Under the pieces are notes generated by a model that saw only the letters and a program-made list of their open reading frames with translations, was not told the DNA's origin and made no database searches. Shown in pieces: positions 1 to 10,711 of a stretch of 64,000 nucleotides of DNA. Made by a program: the position numbers and the translations under genes. Numbering within the stretch: position 1 is the stretch's first letter; every line of letters starts with the position of its first letter. The stretch comes from Oikopleura dioica (lineage: Eukaryota; Chordata; Appendicularia; Copelata; Oikopleuridae). The stretch lies in the NCBI GenBank assembly GCA_907165135.1, contig OU015569.1:9052501-9116500 (forward strand), written 5' to 3'.

Positions 1-39
1 TATTTCTTCACTGAGACAATAAATAAAACCTTTTATTAG

Positions 40-370
40 ATTTCGGATGACCTCTTGCAGTTGCTTACGGAAGCAAAGCAAGAAGTCCCCTCGAAGCTGA
101 AAGATATTGCGCGGGCCTATCGGGACAACCGACCCGTCAGACCGAACGGTGGAGTATACGCTCGCTCCGCTGCCAGACAAGCGCCTTACGGGGCAACTGA
201 TATGAGATATGCAAACAAGGAAGAACCTCAGGTGAGTTGGTAGACGAGATTCACTCAAAATCTTGTTGAAGGATAAAGTGAAGGTGCCACAGGCGAATCA
301 GGGAAGCATCCGAAAGACTGTTACGACTACGGCTGATAGCGACGAAGACGATTGGTTCGGAGACGATTAA
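40..370 (+). CDS. DEAD-box RNA helicase, C-terminal end (Vasa/PL10/DDX3 group), partial
   Basis: Two exons, 40-231 and 272-370, joined in phase 0 through a 40-nt GT-AG intron; the first is preceded by a TTTTATTAG acceptor, so the rest of the gene lies left of the window. The exon opens with DDLLQLLTEAKQEVPSKL, which matches the conserved segment after the helicase core in DDX3/PL10/Vasa proteins (DLLxLLxEAKQEVP). The tail is basic and R/G/P-containing, then ends in an acidic DEDDWFGDD. A tryptophan in an acidic C-terminus is a Vasa-like feature. The helicase motifs themselves are outside the window, so assignment to Vasa rather than PL10 is not possible. These proteins are ATP-dependent RNA helicases acting in translation and germ-line RNA control. 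Confidence 0.75.
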
Positions 371-822
371 GTTACAAGCTTGGCGAGTAGCCCGCTGCTC
401 GCAAACATCGAATGGAATATAAACTCGAAGAAACTGCACCTATTCACAACCTAGCATAATGTTACTGTTGCCCATCATGTTTCCTATTTCTCTCCACTAT
501 TTGAACTCAAGGTCGTGCCTTAATTCTTCTTTCATTTTCCTTTCTCCCCTCTCTCTATTGAACCTCCCACTTTCCCTCATCGAAAGGTGCATCTCTTCCT
601 CTTAATATTAATCTATCTTCACACATAGCATCAAAGTCGATTTCCTATTTATATTACTCACATCTGTTCTCTGAAAATCTTCTTGTCTCGTTATGAAACA
701 AACGAACTTCTGATGAACAACCTTAGGTTACATAAAATAAATAGAATTTGGGAATTATCAAAGATGTCTTATTCAGTCGATTCATGCATGTTTATTTGCT
801 CAAGGCATTTTAAAGGACAGTC
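371..822. other. Convergent intergenic interval, 3' UTRs
   Basis: Pyrimidine-rich stretch (about 515-600) after the helicase stop and before the stop of the minus-strand PDZ gene. An AATAAA for the minus-strand gene lies at 791-796 (read as TTTATT on +). No further coding potential recognised. Confidence 0.5.
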
Positions 823-1209
823 TTACAAAAGGCCGGACGTGGTAGTGCTTCCGGGAGAGGTATCCGCTCTTCCGATCTTTAATCTGAGGGTATCTTTTCG
901 CTGGATTCTGCGTACCGCTTGCGCAAACGTCACCATTGTATAGTCGAATCCATTGGCCTCGTAAATTTGATCACCGACTTTCAGGCCTCCTATTTCTGCT
1001 GCACTTCCAGGCTCAATTTTGATTATGTAGACTCCCTTATCACTTCAATGTTGAGTTAGAAAGAAGAGTTTCTTCAATTTTCATTACCCATTTTTGGAGT
1101 ACGGATTTTGAGCAGGATCCTTGTCGATTCCACCGAAAATTTCAATTCCGAACTTCCCATTTTGTTTGTTTATCTCGTACTCCCAGCAAGCCACCTCAAA
1201 AGCGCTCAT
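823..1209 (-). CDS. TAX1BP3: Single PDZ-domain protein, TAX1BP3 (TIP-1) orthologue
   Basis: Two exons on the minus strand: 1209-1088 and 1042-823, phase 2, 45-nt GT-AG intron; 113 residues against about 124 in vertebrates. The start is the second ATG of the open frame because everything conserved follows it. The protein is nearly all PDZ domain: GIEIFGGIDKDPAQNPYSK (the TIP-1-specific insertion GGIDQDPSQNPFS), then DKGVYIIKIEPGSAAEIGGL, GDQIYEANG and a VTFAQAVRRI helix. TIP-1 is a small cytosolic protein that binds C-terminal PDZ ligands and competes with larger scaffolds, for example on beta-catenin. The match across both exons and the signature insertion make the orthology solid. Confidence 0.9.
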
Positions 1210-1804
1210 TTTCGTTTGTTCGATTACTCTTATTTTCAAAAACGTAAAGAGGGAAGATTTCTTTCCGCCAAGTTGGGCTTTATAGCGCGGACCGTGAGTC
1301 ACCCGCTATTAGAATTGCCTCATGTGAATCATGCGCTATAGTAGGTCGTAGAGACGTGCCAGTTTTAACAACTATCAGAGAACTAGGCCAAACGTTTCTT
1401 TTTTATTTTTGGGGACACCATCACAGATAAGGTAATATATTTCACTTTCAGCATTTTAATTATAACCATAAAATTAATCAATCGACTTGGTTGATCGAGA
1501 ACACCTTCGAAGTTTTCGATCGATCGAAAATTTTTTATCCATTATTGTCTTTCCAAAAAGCGCGCAATGACACTCCCATATTCGAACTTTTGCAATTTGT
1601 CTATAAAAAACCGTGGAAATTGTCCCTTTTCACGAGCGATAAATCTTGCCTAGAGTAAATACTACCTGCCTTTTCGATTTTTCTCGAAAATCACGAGTCT
1701 TTCGGTATAAAAGTTTAAAGACCCCGCATGGATGTAATTTATGCATCCAGTGTTATACAAAAATTACGAAATTTGCGTCTTTAGAACTGTCTTGACTGGC
1801 TCGG
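1210..1804. other. Divergent intergenic region (shared upstream region)
   Basis: About 595 bp between the starts of the minus-strand PDZ gene and the plus-strand Flower gene. AT-rich with several TCGATC-type short palindromes near 1480-1530. A GCGTCTTTAG acceptor-like site at about 1779-1788, just before the Flower ATG, could be a trans-splice acceptor. No gene seen. Confidence 0.4.
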
Positions 1805-2431
1805 ATGGACGAACAACAGCAAGCCGTAAAAGATGAGGCATCAGAAGTCGCCTGGTACGTAGCTTGTTACAAAAACATTATCAACCGGGATTTAGGTGGA
1901 TGCGATGGCTCGCCACAGTTGCCGGTGTTATCGGTGGTATCACTGCCTGTTTTGGTGGATTCTTTGGGCTTTTCAAGGGCGCCATCAGCCTTGATGCGGT
2001 GGAATTTATAGGCTATGCAATTATGCTTTTCCTAGGCTTTCTCATTTTCGTGATGGAGGGTACGGACAGCTCCTTTTACTAAAAAAACTATTTAATTCTT
2101 TCAGCTACTTTTGTTTGCCGCCCAGTCACATTTGCTCAACCGATAATCCAAAGAATGGACCGAGTGAGATTTTGGCATCGTGGAGCAATCTACTGCGGGT
2201 ATTTAATATTTACTGTCACTTTTAGTAACGAGATTTAGCCTTTCGATGATTTCTTACATGATGCTCGCTAGCAACTCGCCTTTTGGCAGCTTAGGCTCAA
2301 TAATCGTTCCTTTCGCTACTGGCGTTTTATATGGATTAATGGCGCTTGGCCGAAAAGCTGATCGAGATCAGATGCTCGCCAACGCTGCCCGAAGTGACAA
2401 CTATCAGCAGTTTGAGAATGAAGAACCCTAA
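1805..2431 (+). CDS. CACFD1: Flower homologue (CACFD1), four-pass membrane protein
   Basis: Four exons, 1805-1854, 1896-2059, 2105-2198 and 2239-2431, with GT-AG introns of 40-45 nt and consistent phases; 166 residues (human 172). Conserved landmarks: WWMRWLATVAG at the N-terminus, GYAIMLFLGFLIFVMEATF (an acidic residue within the membrane segment), DRVRFWHRGAIYCG and the signature PFATGVLYGLMALGRKAD. Four hydrophobic segments fit the family topology. Flower is a synaptic-vesicle and plasma-membrane protein linked to calcium-dependent endocytosis and to cell competition in flies. The reading frame is intact. The short tail ends in an acidic NEEP. Confidence 0.93.
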
Positions 2432-3052
2432 AGTACTCAAGCTAAAAGATTGTTTCTCTACTGATGCTCTTTTCAGGCTCTTCTCGTGCCGTACTTATTC
2501 CAGATGTTACCTTAAATCGACGAAAATGCTCAAAACTTTGCAAAGTTATATTCATCAAATCTACTGCAATATCGTTTTTCTACTTAGTCCATTTTGCAAT
2601 CCATTTCCATTCAACGTCATTATCAGAGATCTTACCGTCCGAGACTGGACTTTATTTTCACCGCTTACACGGACAAATTTCTTCAAGCAACTGTTGCTAT
2701 GTCGTTTCTAATCGTTCTTTTATATTCTATATAATTCAAAGTTATTCAACACCTGTTATTTCTTTGTTCTAATTTAACATGAATAAAAATATCCGAGTAC
2801 AGAAAACTCCGGTGGAATAGTCCGTCAGTAAGAACAAAACACGGACGATTCGACCTTGAAGATTTCGCAAAATACTTTCCCTTTCCCGAGTCAGTACTGT
2901 CGTTAGCGATGTGAGAGCGCCATTCTGACTTTATAGCGTTTGCACAGGCACATAAAATTTTCATTTTATACGCTTAAAACAAGCTTCTAATAAGTATAAA
3001 ATGAAACGTCGAGCTCGAAGTGATCAGTTCGAGCAAAAATCGAAATCAAAAA
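2432..3052. other. Intergenic, Flower 3' UTR and protease upstream region
   Basis: No convincing coding exon. An AATAAA lies near 2783, and the longer frames at 2346-2772 are shadows without codon bias. The 50 bp before 3053 are A-rich, as expected of a 5' leader. Confidence 0.4.
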
Positions 3053-4166
3053 ATGAAGCTTGTCGCCGGAATCATCGCTGCCGCCTCCGCCTCTCAGGAG
3101 CTCTTCCAAGAATGGAAAGAGGAGCATGAGGTCGAATACGCTTCTCAGGTTGAGGAGGTTTCCCGATACAACGTCTGGATGAAGAACAAGGTAATTGAAC
3201 GCACTTAGTGAACATGTTTCATTTGAATATTTAAGGCTTTCGTCGACGAGCACATGGCTGCGTACGAAGCCGGTGAGAAGACCTTCACCGTCGGCATGAA
3301 CAAATTCGCCGATCTCACCAGCGAGGAATTCGCCGAGCTCTACCTCGCCAAGGTCCAGGATCTCTCTGGCCCACACCCACCAATGTGCACCGATTCCAGT
3401 GTCGCCGCAAACTCGACGATGCCAGCTAGCGCTGACTGGCGAACTGGTAATTGAACGCACTTTGTCAATATGATTCATTTGATTATTAAAGCCAACCCAC
3501 CAGTTGTCACTCCCGTCAAGGACCAAGGACAGTGCGGCTCATGCTGGGCTTTCTCAACCATCGCTTCCCTTGAGTCCCAGTGGGCTCTTGCCGGAAACGC
3601 CCTTACCTCTCTCTCCGAGCAGCAGCTCGTTGATTGCTCGATGAACTGGGGTAACTACGGATGCTCGGGTGGTCTTATGACCCAGGGATTCACATACATT
3701 CACGACAACAAAGGCGTCGACACTGAGGCCTCATACCCATACACCGCCGAGGACGGTAAATGCGTTTTCAACCCCGCTAACGTTGGAACCAGCCTTTCAT
3801 CCTGCTACAACATCGCCTCTGGTGATGAGGGCGCTCTCGCCAACGCTGTTCAGATGATCGGCCCTATCTCCGTTGCTATTGACGCTTCGCACATGAGCTT
3901 CCAGCTTTACACTTCCGGAGTTTACTACGAGCCCAACTGCTCCAGCCAGTTCCTTGACCACGGTGTCACTGCTGTCGGATACGGAACCTCCAATGGCGAT
4001 GACTTTTTATCGTCAAGAACAGCTGGTCTGCCACCTGGGGTGACAACGGTTACATCATGATGTCTCGAAACAAGAACAACAACGTCAGTAAAAATTTCTC
4101 CGTTCATCGTATTATTTCCATTTTTAGTGTGGTATCGCCACCTCCGCTTCCTACCCCCAGCTTTAA
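3053..4166 (+). CDS. Cathepsin L-like cysteine protease, frame broken by 1 nt in exon 3
   Basis: Exons 3053-3190, 3236-3446, 3492-4083 and 4128-4166. Signal peptide [14 protein letters not shown], an I29 propeptide ending in [12 protein letters not shown], then the mature papain fold: [11 protein letters not shown] (active-site Cys), [27 protein letters not shown] (active-site His). Right after that the T-run 4004-4008 has five T where the frame needs three or six; beyond it the next frame continues as [19 protein letters not shown] (active-site Asn) and ends [12 protein letters not shown], the family C-terminus. Exon 3 is exactly one base short of the length its flanking phases require. Everything else is intact, so this is a sequencing indel, an allelic frameshift or a very young pseudogene. 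Secreted or lysosomal endopeptidase by family. Confidence 0.88.
3191..3235 (+). repeat. Intron copy A, paired with 3447-3491
   Basis: 45-nt GT-AG intron of the cathepsin gene, in phase 0. Aligned without gaps to the next intron it matches at 39 of 45 positions, with the first 16 bases identical (GTAATTGAACGCACTT). Confidence 0.9.
3447..3491 (+). repeat. Intron copy B, paired with 3191-3235
   Basis: Second 45-nt GT-AG intron of the same gene, in phase 1. It is the same length as copy A and 87% identical to it, while the flanking exon sequences are unrelated. The gene's third intron (4084-4127) shows no such similarity. Confidence 0.9.
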
Positions 4167-4245
4167 GCGAAGGCTCTGTATTATAACCAGACTGGGTATT
4201 TTCCATACCCAAATTCACTGTTCTTCTTTCTTTCTTTCAAATGCA

Positions 4246-4251
4246 AATAAA
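4246..4251 (+). terminator. Poly(A) signal AATAAA of the cathepsin gene
   Basis: AATAAA 80 bp after the stop and only about 40 bp before the ATG of the next gene, which shows how tightly the two head-to-tail genes are packed. Confidence 0.6.
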
Positions 4252-4292
4252 TTGTCAAAAGACGATAAAAAATCTTAAAAAATTCTCATAGA

Positions 4293-5599
4293 ATGGTTTT
4301 TCCTCAGACATCAGTTCCTTCGCATTATATAACGGCTTCGGTGTATGATGGTGTCATTTCAGGTAACCGAAAGACCTCTTCAGTCACACTTGAAATGTCG
4401 TTTTAAAGCAGGCATTAAGACGTTATGAAAGCATGCCGGGACGCGTTCATTGAGGAAGGTTACGATGAAGCAAGTCTGTTAGACGTCAAGCGTCTTTGGA
4501 CGCGAAAACTCGCCGAAACCAAAGCGGTTACTCGACAACCTGGTCGCCAATCTCAGCAGCAGGTTGTCCGTCAACCTCAACAAATTGTGCGACAGCCTCA
4601 ACAAGGTTTTTACTTCTGTCATTATTTATTTTTCTAGTTTCAGTCTATATACAACGACAAGTCAGTCAAGATGGCCGACCGATTCAGCGTAGACAATTCA
4701 CTAGCAACGGGCAACCAGTTCAATACGTTCAATATAGAAGTAACCAGTCCCCAAATGTACAACAGTCGCCCCAACCGCAGCGCATCTATGTTCAAAGGCC
4801 TCAACAAGTTCAGGAACCGCTCATTAATTCCAAGAAATAAGAGACCCACCCTTCAATGAATACGAGAAAAGAGCCTGTTTGAGACTCAATACATAGTTCA
4901 ACAACGTCCTCAACATTCCCAGCAGCAGCGACAGCCGCAGCAACAGAGAATCATAGTTCAAAATAACCGTGCCCAGAACCTATCCCCTGGTCCAAGCCAC
5001 CGGGCTAGTCCAAACAGCAACCACGTTCATCAACTCGATGGAACAAGTGATGATAAACTTGAACTGGAATCAGAAGTCACCCCAGCTCCATCAATCGAAG
5101 TTCCCGAAACAAAATCAGCTCCTGCAAATCCACCTCCTATTCCTACAACACTTCCAGAATCTATCAGATCGCTGTTAGACGAAGATAGCGAAATTATTAT
5201 CCAAATAGATGGCGTCGGCGATGATGTATCCTCAGGATCCTTGAGCTCATCTTCAAGTGACGATCCTGATTCTGACAGTAAGTTTCATTTTGGAGATTAC
5301 AGCTCAGTTTTCATTAAGCCGAACATGTCGACGAACCCGCTCTAAATTCTGACGATAATTGTCCCAGTCCCGGCGTCGATGAAACCTTTGATTGTGGTAA
5401 GCAATTTTACGTCCTTTTATGAATTCGGCCCTTTTATTCTTAACTGATTTTCATTTTTTAAGAAAACATCCTTGTATGCAAGTACGATAAAATCACGCGA
5501 AACAAAAATCAATGGAAAATGCAAATAAAAGAAGGCATCATGAACATCAAAGGATACGATCATGTCTTCTGGAAAGCATTGGGCGACACACCGTGGTAA
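4293..5599 (+). CDS. GTF2A1: TFIIA alpha/beta precursor (GTF2A1)
   Basis: Exons 4293-4362, 4420-4605, 4644-4807, 4923-5277, 5319-5396 and 5463-5599; about 329 residues. The acceptor of exon 4 (4923) is chosen because it keeps the glutamine-rich frame in phase; an alternative at about 4905 does not. The N-terminus (SVPSHYITASVYDGVISD, DAFIEEGYDEASLLDVKRLW) is the four-helix-bundle part; a long Q/P-rich linker follows; then an acidic stretch and the beta-barrel end ENILVCKYDKITRNKNQW, GIMNIKGYDHVFWKALGD. TFIIA binds TBP at promoters; in animals the precursor is cut by taspase-1 into alpha and beta. Two perfect taspase-1 consensus sites are present. Confidence 0.93.
5031..5054 (+). other. Taspase-1 consensus site 1 in TFIIA (QLD|GTSDD)
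   Basis: Codons read Q-L-D-G-T-S-D-D, fitting the taspase-1 consensus Q-[F/I/L/V]-D-G-x-x-D-D exactly. It lies in the linker, 57 codons before the second site. Confidence 0.7.
5202..5225 (+). other. Taspase-1 consensus site 2 in TFIIA (QID|GVGDD)
   Basis: Codons read Q-I-D-G-V-G-D-D, again a full consensus match and positionally equivalent to the known vertebrate site (QVDGTGD, just before the acidic segment). Confidence 0.8.
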
Positions 5600-6309
5600 A
5601 CTTTTGCCACATCATCTTTACAGGAATTTCAACATGCTGAACCTTGAGAAAGCTTTCTTTTTAGAACAAAGATAGAAAAAATTGCTCCCTATATATATAT
5701 CATCATAAAACTATTTCGGATCTGTTCTCCACCGTAATAAATACTCGCTTCAACTGCCGAAAAGAAATTAGAATCTTCTTTTTTCTAGAGCTTGTTCTTA
5801 TTCATTAACTACATCTCTTCTGGAGGGTACATACGGTATGTAACATACCGTATTTTACATACGCCTTTATCTTTGATTTCGTCCCAATAATTAAACTTTC
5901 TTGTGATGCTATTCAATGGTTTTTATACTGTGAAGTAACGATTGAAATCCAGAGTCAGCGTCTCCTGATCTGGACAAAGTTGAGACGCACAAGAGTTTGG
6001 CTGCGCACACACTTGTACCGCGCTTCTGTGCGCGCGTAGATTGAGCATCAGTAGGTCAGAGAATGACACATATGAAGAGGAATTTTCAGAAAAGTTTGGC
6101 CTCCTTATTCTGCGGGATAACACGGACCGGATATGCATAAAGGATGCAATCAGCTATTCTTTGCTATTTATGAGTCACTACTGAGTCATATTCTTAGTCT
6201 GAGGCAATTATCGCCACGTGAAAATAAGTTTCGCTTGTTATTTATTATTATTATGCATTTTGGTCGCATGGAAAAACGTAAAAATGTTTTTTAGAGTGAG
6301 TATCGCGCG
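5600..6309. other. Intergenic region with a short hairpin
   Basis: AATAAA at 5736-5741 probably ends TFIIA. A perfect 9-bp inverted repeat TACGGTATG/CATACCGTA with a 3-nt loop lies at 5832-5852. No coding exon recognised; the 71-codon minus-strand frame near 6000 has no family features. Confidence 0.4.
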
Positions 6310-9300
6310 ATGGAGAAAATTAGAGAGATTTGTGTTGACCTGCTCAACCCCGAGAAGGCTGCTGCGGCCACCGCGCGAATGAAGGCAAGCAATCTACGGT
6401 TTCTGCTGCTAACTGTTCTTTAGGAAATTAAGAATGACAAAAGCTTGCTTCCCAATCTGATGCAGCTTACCCTATCGGACCATGACGCCTCGGTTCGCCA
6501 AATGGCGGCTGTTCTCCTGCGAAAAGATATCGCACGAAAGGTTCGATCAGGCAGTCTCCTTCGAAAGTAAAATTGAGTTAAGTTTTCCACTCTTCAAGCC
6601 AACGAACAAAATGCAATTCGGGAACACATGCTGCAATCACTGACAACTGAAGAAGTCGCCTCTGTTTGGTCTGCAGTTGCTGAGGTTAGATTCATTTCTC
6701 AATCAAGAACATAAATATTTTTAGATTTGCTCTGGTATCCTCAGAAAGAACAATGAGTGGCCGGATTTCTTCAACCTCGTTCAGCAAGCTTGTGAATCGC
6801 AACCTGCGAAAGGAGCAGAACTTCTTGCGCGTATGGCGACCTCCGCACCAGCTGTAGTCCGAGAAAAGACCACGCAAGCTAAATGCCTCGAGCTCATCGG
6901 CAGCTGTCTTAACAACAATGAAGCAACTTCTCTCCACCAAGCTCTACGTGCGCTCGGCGCCATTTTGACGGAGCTCGATGAGTCTAACCAAGCCGCCGCC
7001 AAATCTCTTTTGCAAAAATCTGTGGGTGCTGTCCAGTGCATCGCTGAAGCTGGTGAAGGTGATTGGGCTGCGGAAGGTTTCGAAGTCTTCCAGTCTGCTC
7101 TCGACTGTCCAGTCAGTCTTCTTAACGCAGATGCTCTCAAAGATCTTTCTACATGGGCTGCTCAAGTCTTCGGAACTGGTGATGCAGGTGAGTTAACGGG
7201 GATGTAGATAAAATAAAAATCTTTGTGCGATAGATCCCGCTCTTCGATGCTGTGCGGGTAACTTCTTGACACAGGCTGTGTCCGCAAAGTCGAAGTTTAT
7301 TAAAAAGAAAAAAATGACACAAGATCTTATGCATCTTTGCTTCCCTATTCTCATGGAAGATGAAGAGGACGAAGATGACGAAGAAGAAGATACTCCTCGA
7401 TCGATCGCTCTTCAACTTCTTGATACTATTTCAATCAAGCTTCCCAACACAGAAGTTTTGGGCGTTATCATGGAGTTTGCGACTCGTGCGTCTCAAGGTA
7501 AAAATGATGCTGTGAAAACGATTGACAGTTTTATCTTGAATAGGTCAAGCTCATCAGAAGCGTGCTGCCTTATCAGCTCTGGCGGTCATCTGCGAAGGGT
7601 GCGCAAGCCCTCTTATCGAGGCTGGTCACGTCGAGTCCCTTGTAACCTTCGCTTGTGAGTCCCTTCAGAGCGATAACCCAGCTCTTCGAGGTGCAGCCCT
7701 CTACGCTTTGGGCCAGTTCGCCGAACAGATGGTTGGAGCAATGACCGAATTTGCGCCTAGAGTTCTGCAGCTCGTTACTGGACTCTTGGAAAACTCGCCG
7801 GATGATCTCATGAAAGTACGTGTATTCAAAAGATTCTTTTGATGTTGACGTGTTTGATTTTTGATTTTCATTTATTCGCAAGATTTTTCGACCTATACAC
7901 TGTATAGTATACAGGTTTTCTTCAGGCGGACTACGGAAAGATCTCGCGAATAAATGAAAATCAAAAATATTCGATAGATGTCTAGGGCCTAGACTCTAGG
8001 CAAAGTATTTTGATTTGGTTTGTGGTCACGCTTATTCTTCAGCACAGTCAATTGGAAAAAGGTCTCTATTGCATCGAACAGCTTGCTGAAACGCTCGATG
8101 AAGATCAGATCGAGAGCCTTCTTCCATCCCTTATGAGCTCGATGCATCGATTCATGCAAATGGGTAATTCTGACAAATGTCAAGTCGCTACTCTTGCTGT
8201 ATCTGCTCTTGGAGTTATCATCGCCTGTGCCGAAAATGTTATCGGCCCTCATCTTCATAACTGCATCTCTATGCTTGAAGGCCTTTTGCCCAAATCCGCG
8301 GCCGCTACTGCCGAAGACACTCCTGAAAACATCATGCTCCAAGCTTCTGCCTTGGACACTCTTGCCACCCTTGCTTCAGCCGCTGGTGAATCTTTCGTTC
8401 CAATGGCTGCCGACTCTCTCTCACTTGCTGGACAGCTCGTTTCTGCTGAAACTGACCCTGATATTCGACGTGCTGCCCTCAACCTTTCTTGCTCGGTTGT
8501 CTCCCTTCCAAACTCCCCTCCACAGCTTCTCGAAGCTGTTCCTCGAATCCTCGAATGTTTGATGGAGACTCTCAAGTCCACTGAAGGCATCGGTGTCAAG
8601 ATGATTGGTGATGACGATAACGAAGTCTCTGCTGCTTTCGAGGCTGAGGACATCGATGATGATATCGAAGACGGCGACGACGGTGAAGAGATTGAACACT
8701 TCACCATTGAAAACTCCTACATGGAAGAGAAGCATACCGCGCTCTCCAGCATCATTCGCATGGCGCAGAAAATTCCCGAACAGCTCGCGAATGCCAGCAC
8801 TGAACTCTATAACGAGTGCAAGAGCTTAACCGACTTTGTTAACGAAGATGTTCGTAAATTCGCTTGTGCTGCTCTTATTCACCTTGGCCATGCCATGTTC
8901 AAGGTTTCTGGTAATGAAGCTGCTCTCGTCGAGGCTGTTACTAAAGGAATTGACACAATCGGAACCGATGCTGATCACGGGTGTGCCCTTCTCATCATGG
9001 CTGAAATCTCGGAGGTTCTTGACACTTACAAGAAACCCATCGAGACGAAACGAATCTTGGAAACTGTCCGAATGGCCATGATGGGCGAACTCATCTGCAT
9101 GATGGGTAAGTGACCGCTATTAATCTTTCGTATTAATTGAACTTAGATGATGATGACGAAGAAGATTCTGGTGTCAAGCTTGATGAAGAAGCCTCAGGTA
9201 ACTAACTCTTACTACTCCAAGGCGATGTATTTAAAATAATTTTAGAAATCGAGCGTGAAATTCTCGACGGAGCTGGAGAGCTTCTCGTCGCTGTTGCCGC

Positions 9301-10109
9301 TGTTGATCCTCAAGGCGTTATCACCGAGGGTCTTGCGGACATTTTGCCGGCTGCTGCAGCTCTGATGAAGAAGCCCGATTCCGGTTCTAAAGCGTGTGCC
9401 ATCGGTATCCTCGGTGATATGTTCGACACCCTCGGCTCCAACTGTGCCGAAGGCTTCGTCAAGCAGCTGCTTCCAGTTTTCATGAGATTTACGTCATCCG
9501 AAGATGATAACATCCGCAACAACTCTGTTTATGGTGTTGGTGTCCTCGTCGCTACCTCTGGCGAGACTGGCATCTCTATGATTCCAGAAGCTCTCAAATC
9601 CCTTCCACTCAACGAGTCCAAAAATATGCAAGTTAGAGTAAGTCATCATCGTCTTTTGCATATTTTTCAAAGGTCTTTTAAGGACAATGTGACTGGCGCT
9701 ATTGCCAGAATGCTCTATGCTGGACACGCTGAAACTCGTGCTGCGTATTCCTCTCAATTCTTGGCCCGTCTTCCATTGACAGAAGATCACACCGAATGGC
9801 GAATGACCTTGGAGGTTATCGAAAAACTTCTCACTGAAGGAAACCAGGAAGTTCTTGGACGACTTCAAGAACTTGCTGGGCACTGTTTGAACTCTGTCAA
9901 CAACTTGAATCCAGAGATTACCTCTGACAAAAAGACCATTTTGAAAATCGGACAGGTGAGATATAGCTTCCCCTTCAAAGGATCTTGTCATAATTTAGTT
10001 TATGTCACAACTATCTGGAGCTGATCCGAATATGTTTGCTGAGCTCAAAAAGAGCTCGCCTGAAAAAGTCTGGAATAAGATTGTGAAAGTCAACACTAAA
10101 ATCAACTGA
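6310..10109 (+). CDS. IPO4: Importin-4-like karyopherin beta
   Basis: Eleven exons: 6310-6384, 6424-6540, 6583-6684, 6725-7187, 7234-7497, 7544-7815, 8043-9105, 9147-9197, 9246-9637, 9683-9955 and 9999-10109, all in phase. HEAT-repeat helices run throughout: DHDASVRQMAAVLLRKDI near the N-terminus; RAALSALAVICEGCASPL and LRGAALYALGQFAEQM in the middle; an acidic insert DIDDDIEDGDDGEE; NNSVYGVGVLVATSG near the C-terminus. Importin-4/Kap123-type receptors carry ribosomal proteins and histones into the nucleus under RanGTP control. The first intron uses a GC donor (AAG|GCAAGC). Intron 6 (7816-8042) is 227 nt, five times the usual size, because it holds an inverted-repeat element. IPO4 rather than IPO5 is a judgement from the sequence alone. 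Confidence 0.85.
7857..7968. repeat. Inverted repeat inside importin-4 intron 6
   Basis: Perfect 23-bp arms at 7857-7879 and 7946-7968, extending inward a few bases with one mismatch; the 66-bp loop holds AT-rich short palindromes (around TGTATAGTATACA). It looks like a small foldback or MITE-type insertion. No clear target duplication was found. Confidence 0.7.
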
Positions 10110-10711
10110 TTCTATCCCGAAGATGTACTCACAAATACTCACTAGCGTAGTTGCTTACGCCAGCCACAAACTGTTTCTATTTTTCTTCATTTATGTGCAA
10201 AACCAGTTACCAACCTGTAAGTCCGATCCCCAGAATGCTCAACAGATATTGAACAAGTGGGCTTTGCGAGTGAAAAACGAGTTTTAACTATTGAGCGTAA
10301 ACACATGTTTTCTTTTGTATGTCAGTTCAAACCTAGTTATTTCACCCTCAAAGTCCAAATAAGAAGGAACCGTCAACCAAAGATGTTCAGCTGCAACAGT
10401 CATCCCTAAGTAATTTATTCAATAAATTAACACTTATGTGGAAAAGGAAAATATATTCAAAATAGTCATTGACCAGTTGTGGTAAATGACTTATGTGCGT
10501 TGTTGATTTTTTACAGGATAATGCATTTCGTTGGCTTTACTTTCTTGAAGCTGTGTTTGTTCACGGCGAGCTCATAGCTATTACGTCGACTATCCTTTTT
10601 CTTCGATAAGGCTGATCGGCGTATGCTGGCAGAAACTTGGTTGATATAACGGATGATTGCTACTACCATTAGATCTTTCTTTCGGATACATAAACTCTCA
10701 TATGTCTGTAG
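10110..10711. other. Convergent intergenic interval
   Basis: 3' ends of importin-4 (+) and the DEG/ENaC channel gene (-) face each other. Apart from the palindromic poly(A) site no feature is visible. Confidence 0.5.
10412..10430. terminator. Palindromic poly(A) signal serving both strands
   Basis: TAATTTATT-C-AATAAATTA is a perfect palindrome with AATAAA on both strands, placed between two converging genes: about 300 bp beyond the plus-strand stop and about 285 bp beyond the minus-strand stop. Confidence 0.55.

Noticed and set aside
1108-1341. 77-codon plus-strand frame
   Set aside because: Antisense shadow of exon 1 of the PDZ gene.
6541-6684. Apparent one-base frame error or TT-AG intron in importin-4 between exons 2 and 3
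   Set aside because: Using the upstream acceptor at 6581-6582 gives a canonical 42-nt GT-AG intron, keeps phase 0 and restores the expected helix.
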